64,000 bases of DNA from Herbiconiux sp. A18JL235 (GTDB taxonomy: Bacteria; Actinomycetota; Actinomycetes; Actinomycetales; Microbacteriaceae): the NCBI RefSeq assembly GCF_040939305.1, contig NZ_CP162511.1:2356001-2420000 (forward strand), in the 5' to 3' direction. Position numbers and translations under genes: made by a program. The notes under the pieces were generated by a model. It was not told the origin of the DNA. It saw only the letters and a list, made by a program, of their open reading frames with translations, and ran no database searches. This document shows positions 47,848 through 57,890 of this stretch, piece by piece. Within the stretch, counting starts at the first letter, position 1, and each line of letters starts with the position of its first letter.

Positions 47848-49632
47848 TCAGTACGTCGTCGGGAGGTCGGGACCGGGCACGGTGGAGGGGAGAACCCGGT
47901 TCTCCTTGAGCACCTGCGACATGATCTTCTGGAAGACCGGAGCCGCGGCCAGGGCCGACTCAATGGTAACGGGCTTCGCGATGGTGACCGACACGACGTA
48001 CTGCGGGTCGTCTGCGGGGGCGAGTCCGGCCACCGAGGTGATGTAGCTCGAGCCGTAGGCGCCGGAGCCGTCGCTCATCTGCGCCGTACCGGTCTTCGCG
48101 GCCACACGGTAGCCCGGGATCTCGAGGGAGGTCTTGGCGTAGCCGCCCGTGACGACGGTCTCCAGCATGTTCACGACATCGGTCGACACCGACGACGGCA
48201 CGATCTGCTCGCCCGTCGCATCCGGCACCTCGGTCATGGTGCCGTCGGCCTGCCGGCAGCCTTCGATCAGCTGCACCGGGAGGCGCACTCCGCCGTTGCC
48301 GAGGGTCTGATACAGGCTCGCGATCTGGATCGCCGTGTTCGACACGCCCTGGCCGAAGGTGGTGGTGAGGTTGGTCTGGTCGTCCCAGTCCTGCCACGGG
48401 GAGAGGATGCCGCCGGACTCGGCGGGGAAGCCCACCTCGCTCGGTGTCGTCATGTGGAACTTCTCCATGTAGTCGTAGCGCTGCTCCGAGCTCAGCAGTT
48501 CGCCCAGCATGCCGAAGCCGGTGTTCGACGACTCCTGCATCACGCCCGCGAAGGTGAGCCGCAGCGGCCCGTCGTGGTAGGAGCTGTCGCGGGTGGAGGC
48601 GCCGTTGGCGTCGGTGAAGATGTAGGGCGCCTCGACCTGGGTCGCCACGGTGGCGGCGCCGGCGTCGAGGATGGAGGCGGCGGTGAGCGCCTTGAAGGTC
48701 GAGCCGGGCTCGAACGGCGCCTGGAAGGCGATCGAGCCGCGGTCGGCGTCGGGAGTCGCGTCGACGTTGTTCGGGTCGACGCTCGGGTAGTCGGCGACCG
48801 CGAGGAGCTTGCCGGTCTTGACCTCCTGCACCACCACGGTGCCCCAGGCCGCACCCGTCTCCTGGATGCGCTCGAGCAGCGCCTGCTGCGAGAACCACTG
48901 GAGGTCGCTGTCGATGGTGAGCACGGCGGTGCCGCCCGGCTTCGCCTGCACCGTCGTCTTCGTGGTGCCCGGAATGGCGACACCCTCGCCGCTGCGCTCG
49001 TAGGTCTCGGTGCCGTCGGTGCCGGTGAGGCAGGTGTTCTGCATCTGCTCCACGCCGGCGACACCCTGGCCGTCGGTGTCCATGAAGCCCACGACGCTCC
49101 CGGCGACCGCGCCGTTCGGGTAGCTGCGCTTCTGGTTCGAGGAGTAGTACAGCCACCACAGGTCGAGGTCGCGGATGGCGCGGAAGGTGTCGACGTCGAC
49201 GTTGCGGGCGACGTAGGCGAAGTTCGAGGTCGGGTCGCCCGTGAGCGAGGCGTACACCTCGTCGGCCGAGGTGCCGAGGATCGCGGCGATCTCACCTGCC
49301 GCCATCTGCGGAGTGACCGTGGTGACCGTGCCGTCGTCGGCGGTGCGCTCCACGTCGCTCACCGACTGCGGCGAGGTGGTGATGTCGTAGCGCAGCACCG
49401 TGGTGGCCAGCACCGTTCCGTCGTCGCCGACGATGTCGCCCCGGAGGCCGTCGATCGTCGTCGAGGCCGAGAGCTTGTCGCTCGACTCGGCATTCAGGGT
49501 GTCGGCCTGCACGATCTGGATGGAGACCAGACGCACCACGAACACCGCGACGACGGCGACCACCACGGCCACCGCCACGACGGCGCGGCGCTTGGTGCTG
49601 CGGTCGGCGGCTGCTGTCATCGGGCGAGCCAT
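47848..49632 (-). CDS. ftsI: Septal class B penicillin-binding protein (FtsI/PBP3-like)
   Basis: 594 residues. A single N-terminal membrane span (about 18-38) is followed by a dimerisation domain and the transpeptidase domain. The active-site serine is in PGSTFKAL (SxxK), the second motif is ESSNTG (SxN), and the third is AAKTGTAQM (KTG). It cross-links septal peptidoglycan with FtsW. It starts six bases after the ftsL-like gene. Confidence 0.96.
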   Translation of the reverse strand: MARPMTAAADRSTKRRAVVAVAVVVAVVAVFVVRLVSIQIVQADTLNAESSDKLSASTTIDGLRGDIVGDDGTVLATTVLRYDITTSPQSVSDVERTADDGTVTTVTPQMAAGEIAAILGTSADEVYASLTGDPTSNFAYVARNVDVDTFRAIRDLDLWWLYYSSNQKRSYPNGAVAGSVVGFMDTDGQGVAGVEQMQNTCLTGTDGTETYERSGEGVAIPGTTKTTVQAKPGGTAVLTIDSDLQWFSQQALLERIQETGAAWGTVVVQEVKTGKLLAVADYPSVDPNNVDATPDADRGSIAFQAPFEPGSTFKALTAASILDAGAATVATQVEAPYIFTDANGASTRDSSYHDGPLRLTFAGVMQESSNTGFGMLGELLSSEQRYDYMEKFHMTTPSEVGFPAESGGILSPWQDWDDQTNLTTTFGQGVSNTAIQIASLYQTLGNGGVRLPVQLIEGCRQADGTMTEVPDATGEQIVPSSVSTDVVNMLETVVTGGYAKTSLEIPGYRVAAKTGTAQMSDGSGAYGSSYITSVAGLAPADDPQYVVSVTIAKPVTIESALAAAPVFQKIMSQVLKENRVLPSTVPGPDLPTTY

Positions 49633-49638
49633 CGACGA

Positions 49639-50307
49639 TCAGCGTGTGGTGGGAGAGGGAAGAGCACCCTGCCACGCTACGCCGGGCTGCTGCTCGGGCA
49701 CGGGAGGCGCGCTCGGGGTGGCGGGATCGGCGGGTGCTGCCGGGTCGGCGGTCACCGCGGCGCCCGTGGTCACGTCGGTGGGCGTCAGCAGCGAGTTCGC
49801 GATGAGGTTCTGCCCGTTCGTCACCGAGCCGCCCGTGGCCGCGGTGGGCACGCCGAGCACGGCACCGTCGGAGAGCCGCAGGTAGACCGGCGTGCTGTTC
49901 GCGACCATGCCGAGGGCCTCTGCCCCCGCGGCCAGGTTCTGCGGCGAGGAGAGCTTGTCGTACTGCTCGGTGAGCACCTGGTTGGTGCGGTCGAGCTCCT
50001 TCTGCTCCTGCTGCAGCGAGGCGATCTCGTAGGCGCCGTCGGAGAGGCCGATGCTGAGCAGCAGCTGGGTCACGACGATGGCGAGCACACCCGTCACGAC
50101 CACCGCCGCGTAGGCGATCTTCGGGCGGGCCTTGCGCTGCACCTTGCTCGGCACGATCTCGATGCGGCGAGGGCCCTTAGACCGGCCGGGCCGATCGGCG
50201 GGGAGTCCCTCGCCCGCGATCTCGGGGTCGGTGAGCGGCAGTGCGACCGCCGTGGCGCCGAAGGCGGCGTACGGACGGGCCATGTGCGACGTGGCCTGGT
50301 TCGTCAT
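49639..50307 (-). CDS. ftsL: FtsL-like divisome protein
   Basis: 222 residues: a cytoplasmic N-terminus of about 70 residues rich in basic amino acids, one membrane span ([21 protein letters not shown]), a short coiled coil ([19 protein letters not shown]) and a disordered Ala-Pro-Thr tail. Position between rsmH and ftsI and this topology fit FtsL. Sequence identity in the family is low, so the symbol rests on context. The start overlaps the rsmH stop by four bases. Confidence 0.8.
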   Translation of the reverse strand: MTNQATSHMARPYAAFGATAVALPLTDPEIAGEGLPADRPGRSKGPRRIEIVPSKVQRKARPKIAYAAVVVTGVLAIVVTQLLLSIGLSDGAYEIASLQQEQKELDRTNQVLTEQYDKLSSPQNLAAGAEALGMVANSTPVYLRLSDGAVLGVPTAATGGSVTNGQNLIANSLLTPTDVTTGAAVTADPAAPADPATPSAPPVPEQQPGVAWQGALPSPTTR

Positions 50308-51332
50308 GCGATCCTCCGGATCTTCTCGGCGGCACGCAGCCGCACGGGGATGGCGCGCGGGTTGCGCGCCCGTTCGTCGTCTCCGGCGAGCTCGGCGCCT
50401 CGCACGAGGAGCTTGAGCTCGGGCCGGTGCTCGGGGAGCTCGACAGGGAGACCCGCCGGAGCGGTCGACGTCGACCTGTGCTGCAGCTCGCGCTTCACGA
50501 TGCGGTCTTCGAGCGACTGGAAAGCCAGCACCACGATGCGGCCGCCGACCCTCAGGGCGTCGATGGCTTTAGGCAGCGCGCGTTCGAGCACGGCGAGCTC
50601 GGCGTTCACCTCGATGCGCAGCGCCTGGAACACGCGCTTGGCGGGATGCCCTGCGTTCTGGAATTTCGCCGGAGTCGCCGCCTGCAGGATGTCGACCAGC
50701 TGGCCCGATCGCAGGATCGGCCCGTTCTCGCGCTCGGCAACGATGAAGCGGGCGTAGCGATCGGCGAGCCTCTCCTCGCCGTAGTCGCGAAAGATGCGGC
50801 GGAGCTCGGCCTCGGAGTAGTTCGCGACGATGTGGGCGGCGGTGAGCTCGGCGGTGTCGTCCATCCGCATGTCGAGGGGAGCGTCTTTCGAGTAGGAGAA
50901 CCCGCGCTCCACACGGTCGAGCTGCATCGACGACACGCCGAGGTCGAACAGGATGCCGTCGACCTCGTCGATGCCGAGACCCTCGAGCGCCTCGTCGATC
51001 TCGTCGTAGACGCAGTGCACCAGGTCGGTGCGATCGGCGAAGCGCTCCAAGCGGCGGCCGGCCAGCTCGAGGGCGTTGGGGTCGCGGTCGAGGCCCACCA
51101 GGTGGAGCTCGGGGAAGGCCTCGAGGAAGGCTGCGGAGTGGCCGCCGAGGCCGAGGGTGCAGTCGACCAGCACCGCACCCGGGCGGGTGAGCGCGGGGCC
51201 GAGCAACTCGATGCTGCGTTCGAGCAGCACGGAGGCGTGGATGCCGCCGATGTCTGCTGCCGGGGTGAGGTCGGCGGTGTCGTCGGCCGTGTTGCCGTGG
51301 TCGCTGGTGATGCCTGCTTCTGCCATGCGCAT
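50304..51332 (-). CDS. rsmH: 16S rRNA (cytosine-1402-N4) methyltransferase
   Basis: About 342 residues. SAM-binding motif [18 protein letters not shown], then [17 protein letters not shown] and [15 protein letters not shown], all typical of RsmH (MraW). It methylates N4 of C1402 in the decoding centre of 16S rRNA. Starts at 51365, 51332 and 51326 are in frame, and none has a strong ribosome site; I use 51332. An imperfect 33-base tandem repeat lies just upstream. Confidence 0.95.
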   Translation of the reverse strand: MRMAEAGITSDHGNTADDTADLTPAADIGGIHASVLLERSIELLGPALTRPGAVLVDCTLGLGGHSAAFLEAFPELHLVGLDRDPNALELAGRRLERFADRTDLVHCVYDEIDEALEGLGIDEVDGILFDLGVSSMQLDRVERGFSYSKDAPLDMRMDDTAELTAAHIVANYSEAELRRIFRDYGEERLADRYARFIVAERENGPILRSGQLVDILQAATPAKFQNAGHPAKRVFQALRIEVNAELAVLERALPKAIDALRVGGRIVVLAFQSLEDRIVKRELQHRSTSTAPAGLPVELPEHRPELKLLVRGAELAGDDERARNPRAIPVRLRAAEKIRRIA

Positions 51333-51371
51333 CCGGTGATCTGGTTCGCCACCCCTGATCCCCATCCATTC

Positions 51372-51437
51372 CGACCTGGCTCCGGGGAAGTGAGTCAGGG
51401 CGCTCGACCTGGCGTCGGGGAAGAACGTCAGGGCGTG
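51372..51437. repeat. Imperfect 33-base tandem duplication between mraZ and rsmH
   Basis: Units 51372-51404 and 51405-51437 share CGACCTGGC, CGGGGAAG and GTCAGGGCG blocks in the same order, differing at about seven positions. It lies wholly in the 3' gap after mraZ, just before rsmH. Confidence 0.8.
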
Positions 51438-51463
51438 AACGGCTGGGAGTCAGGGGCGGCGAC

Positions 51464-51895
51464 TCAGAACAGTCCCGGGATCACCTCCTCGTCGGTCTCG
51501 GAGAAGGCGGCCTCCTGGGCGGCGAGGTAGCTGTTCCAGGCCTCGGCGTCCCAGATCTCGGCGCGGCTGCCGGCACCGATCACGACGAGGTCGCGGTCGA
51601 GCTTGGCGTAGGCGCGAAGCGGAGCGGGCACCGTGACGCGGTGCTGCTTGTCGGGGGTCTCGGCGCTGGCACCGGAGAGGAAGACGCGGAGGTAGTCGCG
51701 CGCCTGCTTGCTGGTGACGGGAGCCTGGCGGATCTTCTCGTGCAGCGCCTCGAACTCGCGGTTCGAGAACACGTAGATGCAGTTCTCCTGGCCACGGGTC
51801 ATGACGACTCCCCCGGCCAGTTCGTCGCGGAACTTGGCGGGGAGGATGATGCGCCCTTTGTCGTCGAGCTTGGGGGCGTAGGTGCCAAGGAACAT
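51464..51895 (-). CDS. mraZ: Transcriptional regulator MraZ
   Basis: 143 residues with two AbrB-like halves: [20 protein letters not shown] with [10 protein letters not shown] first, and [18 protein letters not shown] second. MraZ forms a ring and controls the dcw cluster through direct repeats upstream of its own gene. Three such repeats are visible just upstream. The start has GGGGAGG in front. It is the first gene of the cluster. Confidence 0.97.
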   Translation of the reverse strand: MFLGTYAPKLDDKGRIILPAKFRDELAGGVVMTRGQENCIYVFSNREFEALHEKIRQAPVTSKQARDYLRVFLSGASAETPDKQHRVTVPAPLRAYAKLDRDLVVIGAGSRAEIWDAEAWNSYLAAQEAAFSETDEEVIPGLF

Positions 51896-51935
51896 CTACC
51901 TCCCCTTCTCGTCCGGCCAGGATTGTGGGCTTGCA

Positions 51936-51968
51936 CTCCACTTTACTCCACTCCCTACCACTAGACAA
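51936..51968 (-). promoter_or_regulatory. mraZ promoter with MraZ-binding repeats
   Basis: On the minus strand, TTGTCT (51968-51963), a 17-base spacer and TAAAGT (51945-51940) form a promoter. Three GTGG words end at 51958, 51948 and 51938, exactly ten bases apart, the spacing known for MraZ boxes. They cover the spacer and -10, so MraZ binding should block the polymerase. Confidence 0.7.
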
Positions 51969-51989
51969 TGAAAACGCGGCCGTGGCGTG

Positions 51990-52036
51990 AAAAAACACCC
52001 CGGAGATCCGCGAAATAATGCGGATCCAACGGGGTG
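51990..52036 (-). terminator. Terminator-like hairpin upstream of the mraZ promoter
   Basis: Arms CACCCCG/CGGGGTG and ATCCGC/GCGGAT with a three-base internal mismatch and an eight-base loop. On the minus strand the hairpin is followed by six T. It would stop transcription from the DUF3040 side before mraZ. Confidence 0.7.
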
Positions 52037-52081
52037 GAGGGAAATGGAGGGCTCAGACGGCTCCGGGGAGTCGGCGGGCAC

Positions 52082-52110
52082 AAAAAAAGACCGGCCCGAA
52101 GGCCGGTCTT
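52082..52110 (-). terminator. Rho-independent terminator of the DUF3040 gene
   Basis: Perfect ten-base stem AAGACCGGCC/GGCCGGTCTT, four-base loop, and a run of T on the minus strand (seven A at 52082-52088 on the plus strand), 34 bases after the DUF3040 stop. Confidence 0.85.
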
Positions 52111-52143
52111 GATCGCGGTGGCGGGCTGTGGAGGGCCCGTGCG

Positions 52144-52563
52144 CTACTCGGAGCGATCGTCGTCGCGACGCTCCCACCGGTCGTTCAGCTTGTCCATGAA
52201 GCCGGAGCCCTGGGCGCGGCCGCTCGACGAGCCGCCACGGCTCGCGCTGCCGGCCGAGGAGGCACCGGATGCGGTGGGCCCGGTCGGCCCGGCGGGTGCA
52301 CCACGGCGGGTGCGGCGCAGGGCCAGCAGCACCCCGCCGAACATGGCGATGAAGCCGACGATGCCGATGAGCGGCTGGCGGAAGACCACCCCGGCGATGA
52401 CGACACCGAGACCGAGGATGCCCACGAGGATCCCCAGCACCAGTGCGCCGTAGTTCAATCGGCCACGGCCACCCCCGACCGCCGAGACGAAGTCGGCATC
52501 GTTGTGGTAGAGGCTGCGCTCCATCTCATCGAGGAGTCTCTGTTCTTGCTCCGAAAGCGGCAT
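52144..52563 (-). CDS. DUF3040 membrane protein
   Basis: 139 residues. The family start MPLSEQEQRLLDEMERSLY is exact, followed by two membrane spans (residues 40-58 and 63-80) and a Gly-Ser-Ala-rich tail with RWERRDDDRSE at the end. Function is unknown; it is common beside mraZ in Actinobacteria. It has its own terminator and is separate from the dcw transcript. Confidence 0.9.
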   Translation of the reverse strand: MPLSEQEQRLLDEMERSLYHNDADFVSAVGGGRGRLNYGALVLGILVGILGLGVVIAGVVFRQPLIGIVGFIAMFGGVLLALRRTRRGAPAGPTGPTASGASSAGSASRGGSSSGRAQGSGFMDKLNDRWERRDDDRSE

Positions 52564-52627
52564 CCTATTTCACCTCAGGTTCGGGACCGGCGCGTGGTAG
52601 TGCTGATTGTAGTGCTCACGGTCTGGC

Positions 52628-52639
52628 TAGGCTAGGCGA
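52628..52639 (+). promoter_or_regulatory. Leaderless -10 box of the polyprenyl synthase
   Basis: TAGGCT at 52628-52633, six bases before the GTG at 52640. No ribosome site is present. Confidence 0.5.
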
Positions 52640-53749
52640 GTGATGGAAAGCCCGCGCCTAGTCAATCTCGTCGACGCCAGGATCGCTGAGTTCCTCACGT
52701 CGCGTGAACCCATTCTCCGCCGCATCGCACCCGAGCTCACGCCCTTCGCGAGCTTCTCGCGGGATCTTCTCAGCGGGGGCAAGAGGTTCCGGGCGCAGTT
52801 CTGCTACTGGGGCTGGCGGGCCGTGGCACCGGCTGCCACCGCATCCGCCGTTCCGGGTGAGCGGGAGCTCGACGCGCTGGTCGATCTGTGCGCGGGGCTC
52901 GAGCTCTTCCACGCTGCGGCGCTGGTGCACGACGACATCATCGACAACTCCGACACCCGGCGCGGCGGGCCGAGCGTGCACCGCCGTTTCGAGGCGCTGC
53001 ACCGCGAGGAGGCGTGGCGCGGCTCGGCCGCGGAGTTCGGCGAAGGCGGGGCCATCCTTCTCGGCGACCTGCTCCTGGCCTGGAGCGACGAGCTCATCGC
53101 CCATGCCATCCTCGGCGCTCCGTCGCTCTCGACGCACGTCGCAGCGCGGGCGGCGCTCGACGAGATGCGCACGGAGGTCACTCTCGGCCAGTACCTCGAC
53201 CTGCAGGAGGAACGCGCCTGGGCACGGGCCGACCCCGATCGGGCGCTCGCCCGTGCCGAACGGGTCATCGTCTACAAGTCGGCGAAGTACAGCGTCGAGG
53301 CACCCCTCGTCATCGGCGCCTCGCTGCGTGGCGCGAGCGACGAGCAGGTCGAGGCCCTCCGCGGATTCGGGCTGCCGCTCGGCATCGCCTTCCAGCTACG
53401 CGACGACCTGCTCGGCGTGTTCGGAGACTCCGCCCGCACCGGCAAGCCGAGCGGCGACGATCTGCGCGAGGGCAAGCGCACCGTGCTGGTCGCGCTCGCC
53501 CGCACACGACTCGACGCCTCGGCGCGCCGCTTGTTCGACGAACTGCTCGGCGACCCCGAGCTCGACGAGTCGCAGATCCGGATGCTCCAGAGCACCATCC
53601 TCGACACCGGAGCGGTCGCCGAGGTCGAGGGCATGATCGACGCGCGCTACCGCGAGGCGCTCGAGGTGCTGACGGCAGCACCGATCGGCGATACGGCACG
53701 CACCGAGCTCGCCGGCCTGGCGCGGGTGATCACGCAGCGCGAGGCGTGA
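52640..53749 (+). CDS. Polyprenyl diphosphate synthase (trans-isoprenyl, IdsA-like)
   Basis: 369 residues. The first aspartate-rich motif is LVHDDIIDNSDTRRGG and the second QLRDDLLGVFGD. GGKRFRAQFCYWGWRA holds the diphosphate-binding Lys-Arg. Such enzymes build C15-C20 or longer prenyl chains from isopentenyl diphosphate for quinones, carotenoids or lipid carriers. The equivalent place in M. tuberculosis, as I recall it, holds idsA2 (Rv2173). GTG 52640 and ATG 52643 are both possible starts; the TAGGCT box supports the GTG. Confidence 0.92.
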   Translation: MMESPRLVNLVDARIAEFLTSREPILRRIAPELTPFASFSRDLLSGGKRFRAQFCYWGWRAVAPAATASAVPGERELDALVDLCAGLELFHAAALVHDDIIDNSDTRRGGPSVHRRFEALHREEAWRGSAAEFGEGGAILLGDLLLAWSDELIAHAILGAPSLSTHVAARAALDEMRTEVTLGQYLDLQEERAWARADPDRALARAERVIVYKSAKYSVEAPLVIGASLRGASDEQVEALRGFGLPLGIAFQLRDDLLGVFGDSARTGKPSGDDLREGKRTVLVALARTRLDASARRLFDELLGDPELDESQIRMLQSTILDTGAVAEVEGMIDARYREALEVLTAAPIGDTARTELAGLARVITQREA

Positions 53750-53764
53750 CTCCGGTAACGCCAG

Positions 53765-54124
53765 TCAGAAGGCGAGCGCCTGGGCGACGCGGCGCACCTC
53801 GGTCTTGCGACCGGAGCGGAGAGCGTCGATGGGTGCGGCATCCAGCGTCTCGTTCTGCTCGAGCAGCCACTCGACGATCTCCTCGTCGCTGAAGTGGTTG
53901 TCGGCGAGCAGGATGACGGTGCCGCGAAGCTCCTTGAGGGGTTCGCCGTCTTTCACGAAGCTCGCCGGAACCTTGAGCACGCCGTCTCGGCGCACCGCGA
54001 CGAGGGAGCGCTCCTCGATCACCCTCCGCACCTTGCTCTGGGTGAGGCCGAGCACCTCGACCAGATCGGGAATCGTCAACCATTCGGTGGCGGGCAGATC
54101 AGTCACAGGTACAGATTGCCACAT
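53765..54124 (-). CDS. Rv2175c-like DNA-binding protein
   Basis: About 119 residues. A winged/helix-turn-helix N-terminus (TEWLTIPDLVEVLGLTQSKV, EERSLVAVRRDGVLKVPAS) is followed by the family tail (ETLDAAPIDALRSGRKTEV, ending RRVAQALAF). The M. tuberculosis homologue binds DNA and is phosphorylated by the adjoining kinase PknL. Here too it diverges from a Ser/Thr kinase gene. I use the ATG at 54124 because TAGACA lies seven bases upstream; a GTG at 54106 is the alternative. Confidence 0.85.
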   Translation of the reverse strand: MWQSVPVTDLPATEWLTIPDLVEVLGLTQSKVRRVIEERSLVAVRRDGVLKVPASFVKDGEPLKELRGTVILLADNHFSDEEIVEWLLEQNETLDAAPIDALRSGRKTEVRRVAQALAF

Positions 54125-54137
54125 CACCCGGTGTCTA
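54125..54137 (-). promoter_or_regulatory. Leaderless -10 box of the Rv2175c-like gene
   Basis: On the minus strand TAGACA (54137-54132) then seven bases and the ATG at 54124. It lies in the 52-base gap shared with the kinase promoter, so the two promoters are almost back to back. Confidence 0.45.
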
Positions 54138-54163
54138 TGCGGCTTTCTCGATGGGTCGCTCTC

Positions 54164-54176
54164 TAGACTCGGAGCT
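54164..54176 (+). promoter_or_regulatory. Leaderless -10 box of the kinase gene
   Basis: TAGACT at 54164-54169, seven bases before the GTG at 54177. Confidence 0.5.
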
Positions 54177-56165
<1,989 letters not shown>

Positions 56166-56177
56166 GCGCTCGCCCGC

Positions 56178-56414
56178 TCAGGGCCGCAAGTACTGCCCTA
56201 TTTCAGAGACCACAGCATCAGAGATGGTGTTGGGCCCGCCCAGCACCACGATGCGCAGGGGCTTGAAGCTGCTCAGCACCGCCTTCGTGGCGTCGGGGAT
56301 GGAGTTCTTCGTCACGAGGAAGACCGGCGCGTACTCCTGCACCGCCGCGGCGCTGGCCGAGAGGGCGTCGGGGTAGTTCTCACCCGACGCGATGTACACG
56401 ATGCCGCTGCGCAC
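56178..56414 (-). pseudogene. Fragment of a cell-wall-binding-repeat 2 protein
   Basis: About 78 residues that match one CW_binding_2 unit (IVYIASGENYPDALSASAA, LRIVVLGGPNTISDAVV). Whole proteins of this type have two or three such repeats behind a signal peptide; here the sequence begins abruptly after a hairpin. It has a GTG but no clear ribosome site, and nothing before it is related. I read it as a truncated remnant. It is convergent with the kinase gene. Confidence 0.65.
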
Positions 56415-56416
56415 AT

Positions 56417-56463
56417 AGAAGCCTTCTCAGAGCTGAGAATCTATCAGCTCTGAGAAGGCTTCT
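56417..56463. terminator. Perfect 20-base inverted repeat after aroG
   Basis: Arms 56417-56436 and 56444-56463 are exactly complementary (20 bases, AGAAGCCTTCTCAGAGCTGA) around a seven-base loop. It lies 22 bases after the DAHP synthase stop and directly abuts the cell-wall-repeat fragment. No T-run follows on the minus strand, so it could be a terminator or the arms of a small element. Confidence 0.5.
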
Positions 56464-56484
56464 GAAGCGGTGCCCCAAGGAGGG

Positions 56485-57873
56485 CTAGCTGCGACGGCCT
56501 CCCGAGGAGGCGACGAGCTCCTCCGCCACGAGGAAGGCGAGCTCGAGCGACTGCATGTGGTTCAGGCGCGGGTCGCAGAGCGACTCGTAACGGGTGGCGA
56601 GCGTCGCCTCGTCGATCTGCTCCGAGCCGCCGAGGCACTCGGTGACGTCGTCGCCGGTGAGCTCGACGTGGATTCCTCCGGGGTGCGTGCCCGCATCGCG
56701 GTGCGCCTCGAAGAAGCCCTTCACCTCGTCGACCACGTCGTCGAAACGACGGGTCTTGTACCCGGTGGGGGTGGTGAGGCCGTTGCCGTGCATGGGGTCG
56801 GTGACCCAGAGCGGCAGCGCATCCGCCTTCTTGATGGCCTCGAGCAGCGGCGGCAGCGCGTCGCGGATCTTGCCCGCCCCCATGCGTGTGATGAAGGTGA
56901 GGCGGCCCGGCTCCCGGTTCGGGTCGAGCTTGTCGATGAGGCGCAGCATGTCGTCGGGCGAGGTGGTGGGCCCGAGCTTCACGCCCAGCGGGTTGCGCAC
57001 CCGCGAGAGGAAGTCGACGTGCGCGTCGTCGAGGCCGCGCGTGCGCTCGCCGATCCAGACGAAGTGCGACGAGGTGTTGTACGGCGTACCGGTGCGCGAG
57101 TCGATGCGGGTCATAGGCCGCTCGTAGTCGAACAGCAGCGCCTCGTGCGACACGAAGAACTCGGTGCGCTTCAGCGCCTCGAAATCGGCGCCGCAGGCCA
57201 CCATGAACTTCACGGCACGGTCGATCTCGCCGGCCAGCTGCTCGTAGCGCACGTTCGCGGGGTTCGAGGTGAAGCCCTTGTTCCAGGTGTGCACCTGGCG
57301 CAGATCGGCGAACCCGCCCTGAGTGAACGCCCGGATGAGGTTGAGCGTCGACGCGGCCACGTGGTACCCGTCGAGCAGGCGCTGCGGGTTCGCGGTGCGC
57401 GACTCCGGCGTGAAGTCGTAGCCGTTCACGATGTCACCGCGGTAGGCCGGCAGCGTCACGCCGTTGCGCGTCTCGGTGTCGCTCGAGCGGGGCTTGGCGA
57501 ACTGACCCGCCATGCGCCCCATCTTGATGACCGGCATCGAGGCGCCGTAGGTGAGCACGACCGCCATCTGCAGGACCGTCTTGACCCGGTCTTTGATCTG
57601 GTCGGCGGTGGCCCCGGCGAAGGTCTCGGCGCAGTCGCCGCCCTGCAGCAGGAACGCCTCACCACGAGCAGCGGATGCGAGCCGGTCGCGCAGGTTGTCG
57701 ACCTCGCCGGCGAACACCAGCGGCGGCAGGGTCGCGATCTCTCGCGACACCGCCTCGACGGCGTTCTGGTCGGGCCACTCCGGCTGCTGCTTCACCGGCA
57801 GGGTGCGCCAATAGTCGAGACCCGCGATCACAGACTCATCCGCTTCGACGATTTGCTCTGTTGGATCTACCAC
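56485..57873 (-). CDS. aroG: Class II 3-deoxy-7-phosphoheptulonate (DAHP) synthase
   Basis: 462 residues. Class II features are FLLQGGDCAETFAG, KMGRMAGQFAKPR, TWNKGFTSNPANV-like VHTWNKGFTS and the metal-site HTRDAGTHPGG-like AHRDAGTHPGGIHVELTGDD (in parts). It condenses phosphoenolpyruvate and erythrose 4-phosphate, the first step of the shikimate pathway. It is the plant/actinobacterial type. It follows plsC by 17 bases. Confidence 0.97.
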   Translation of the reverse strand: MVDPTEQIVEADESVIAGLDYWRTLPVKQQPEWPDQNAVEAVSREIATLPPLVFAGEVDNLRDRLASAARGEAFLLQGGDCAETFAGATADQIKDRVKTVLQMAVVLTYGASMPVIKMGRMAGQFAKPRSSDTETRNGVTLPAYRGDIVNGYDFTPESRTANPQRLLDGYHVAASTLNLIRAFTQGGFADLRQVHTWNKGFTSNPANVRYEQLAGEIDRAVKFMVACGADFEALKRTEFFVSHEALLFDYERPMTRIDSRTGTPYNTSSHFVWIGERTRGLDDAHVDFLSRVRNPLGVKLGPTTSPDDMLRLIDKLDPNREPGRLTFITRMGAGKIRDALPPLLEAIKKADALPLWVTDPMHGNGLTTPTGYKTRRFDDVVDEVKGFFEAHRDAGTHPGGIHVELTGDDVTECLGGSEQIDEATLATRYESLCDPRLNHMQSLELAFLVAEELVASSGGRRS

Positions 57874-57890
57874 TGACTTGTTCCCTGTAT

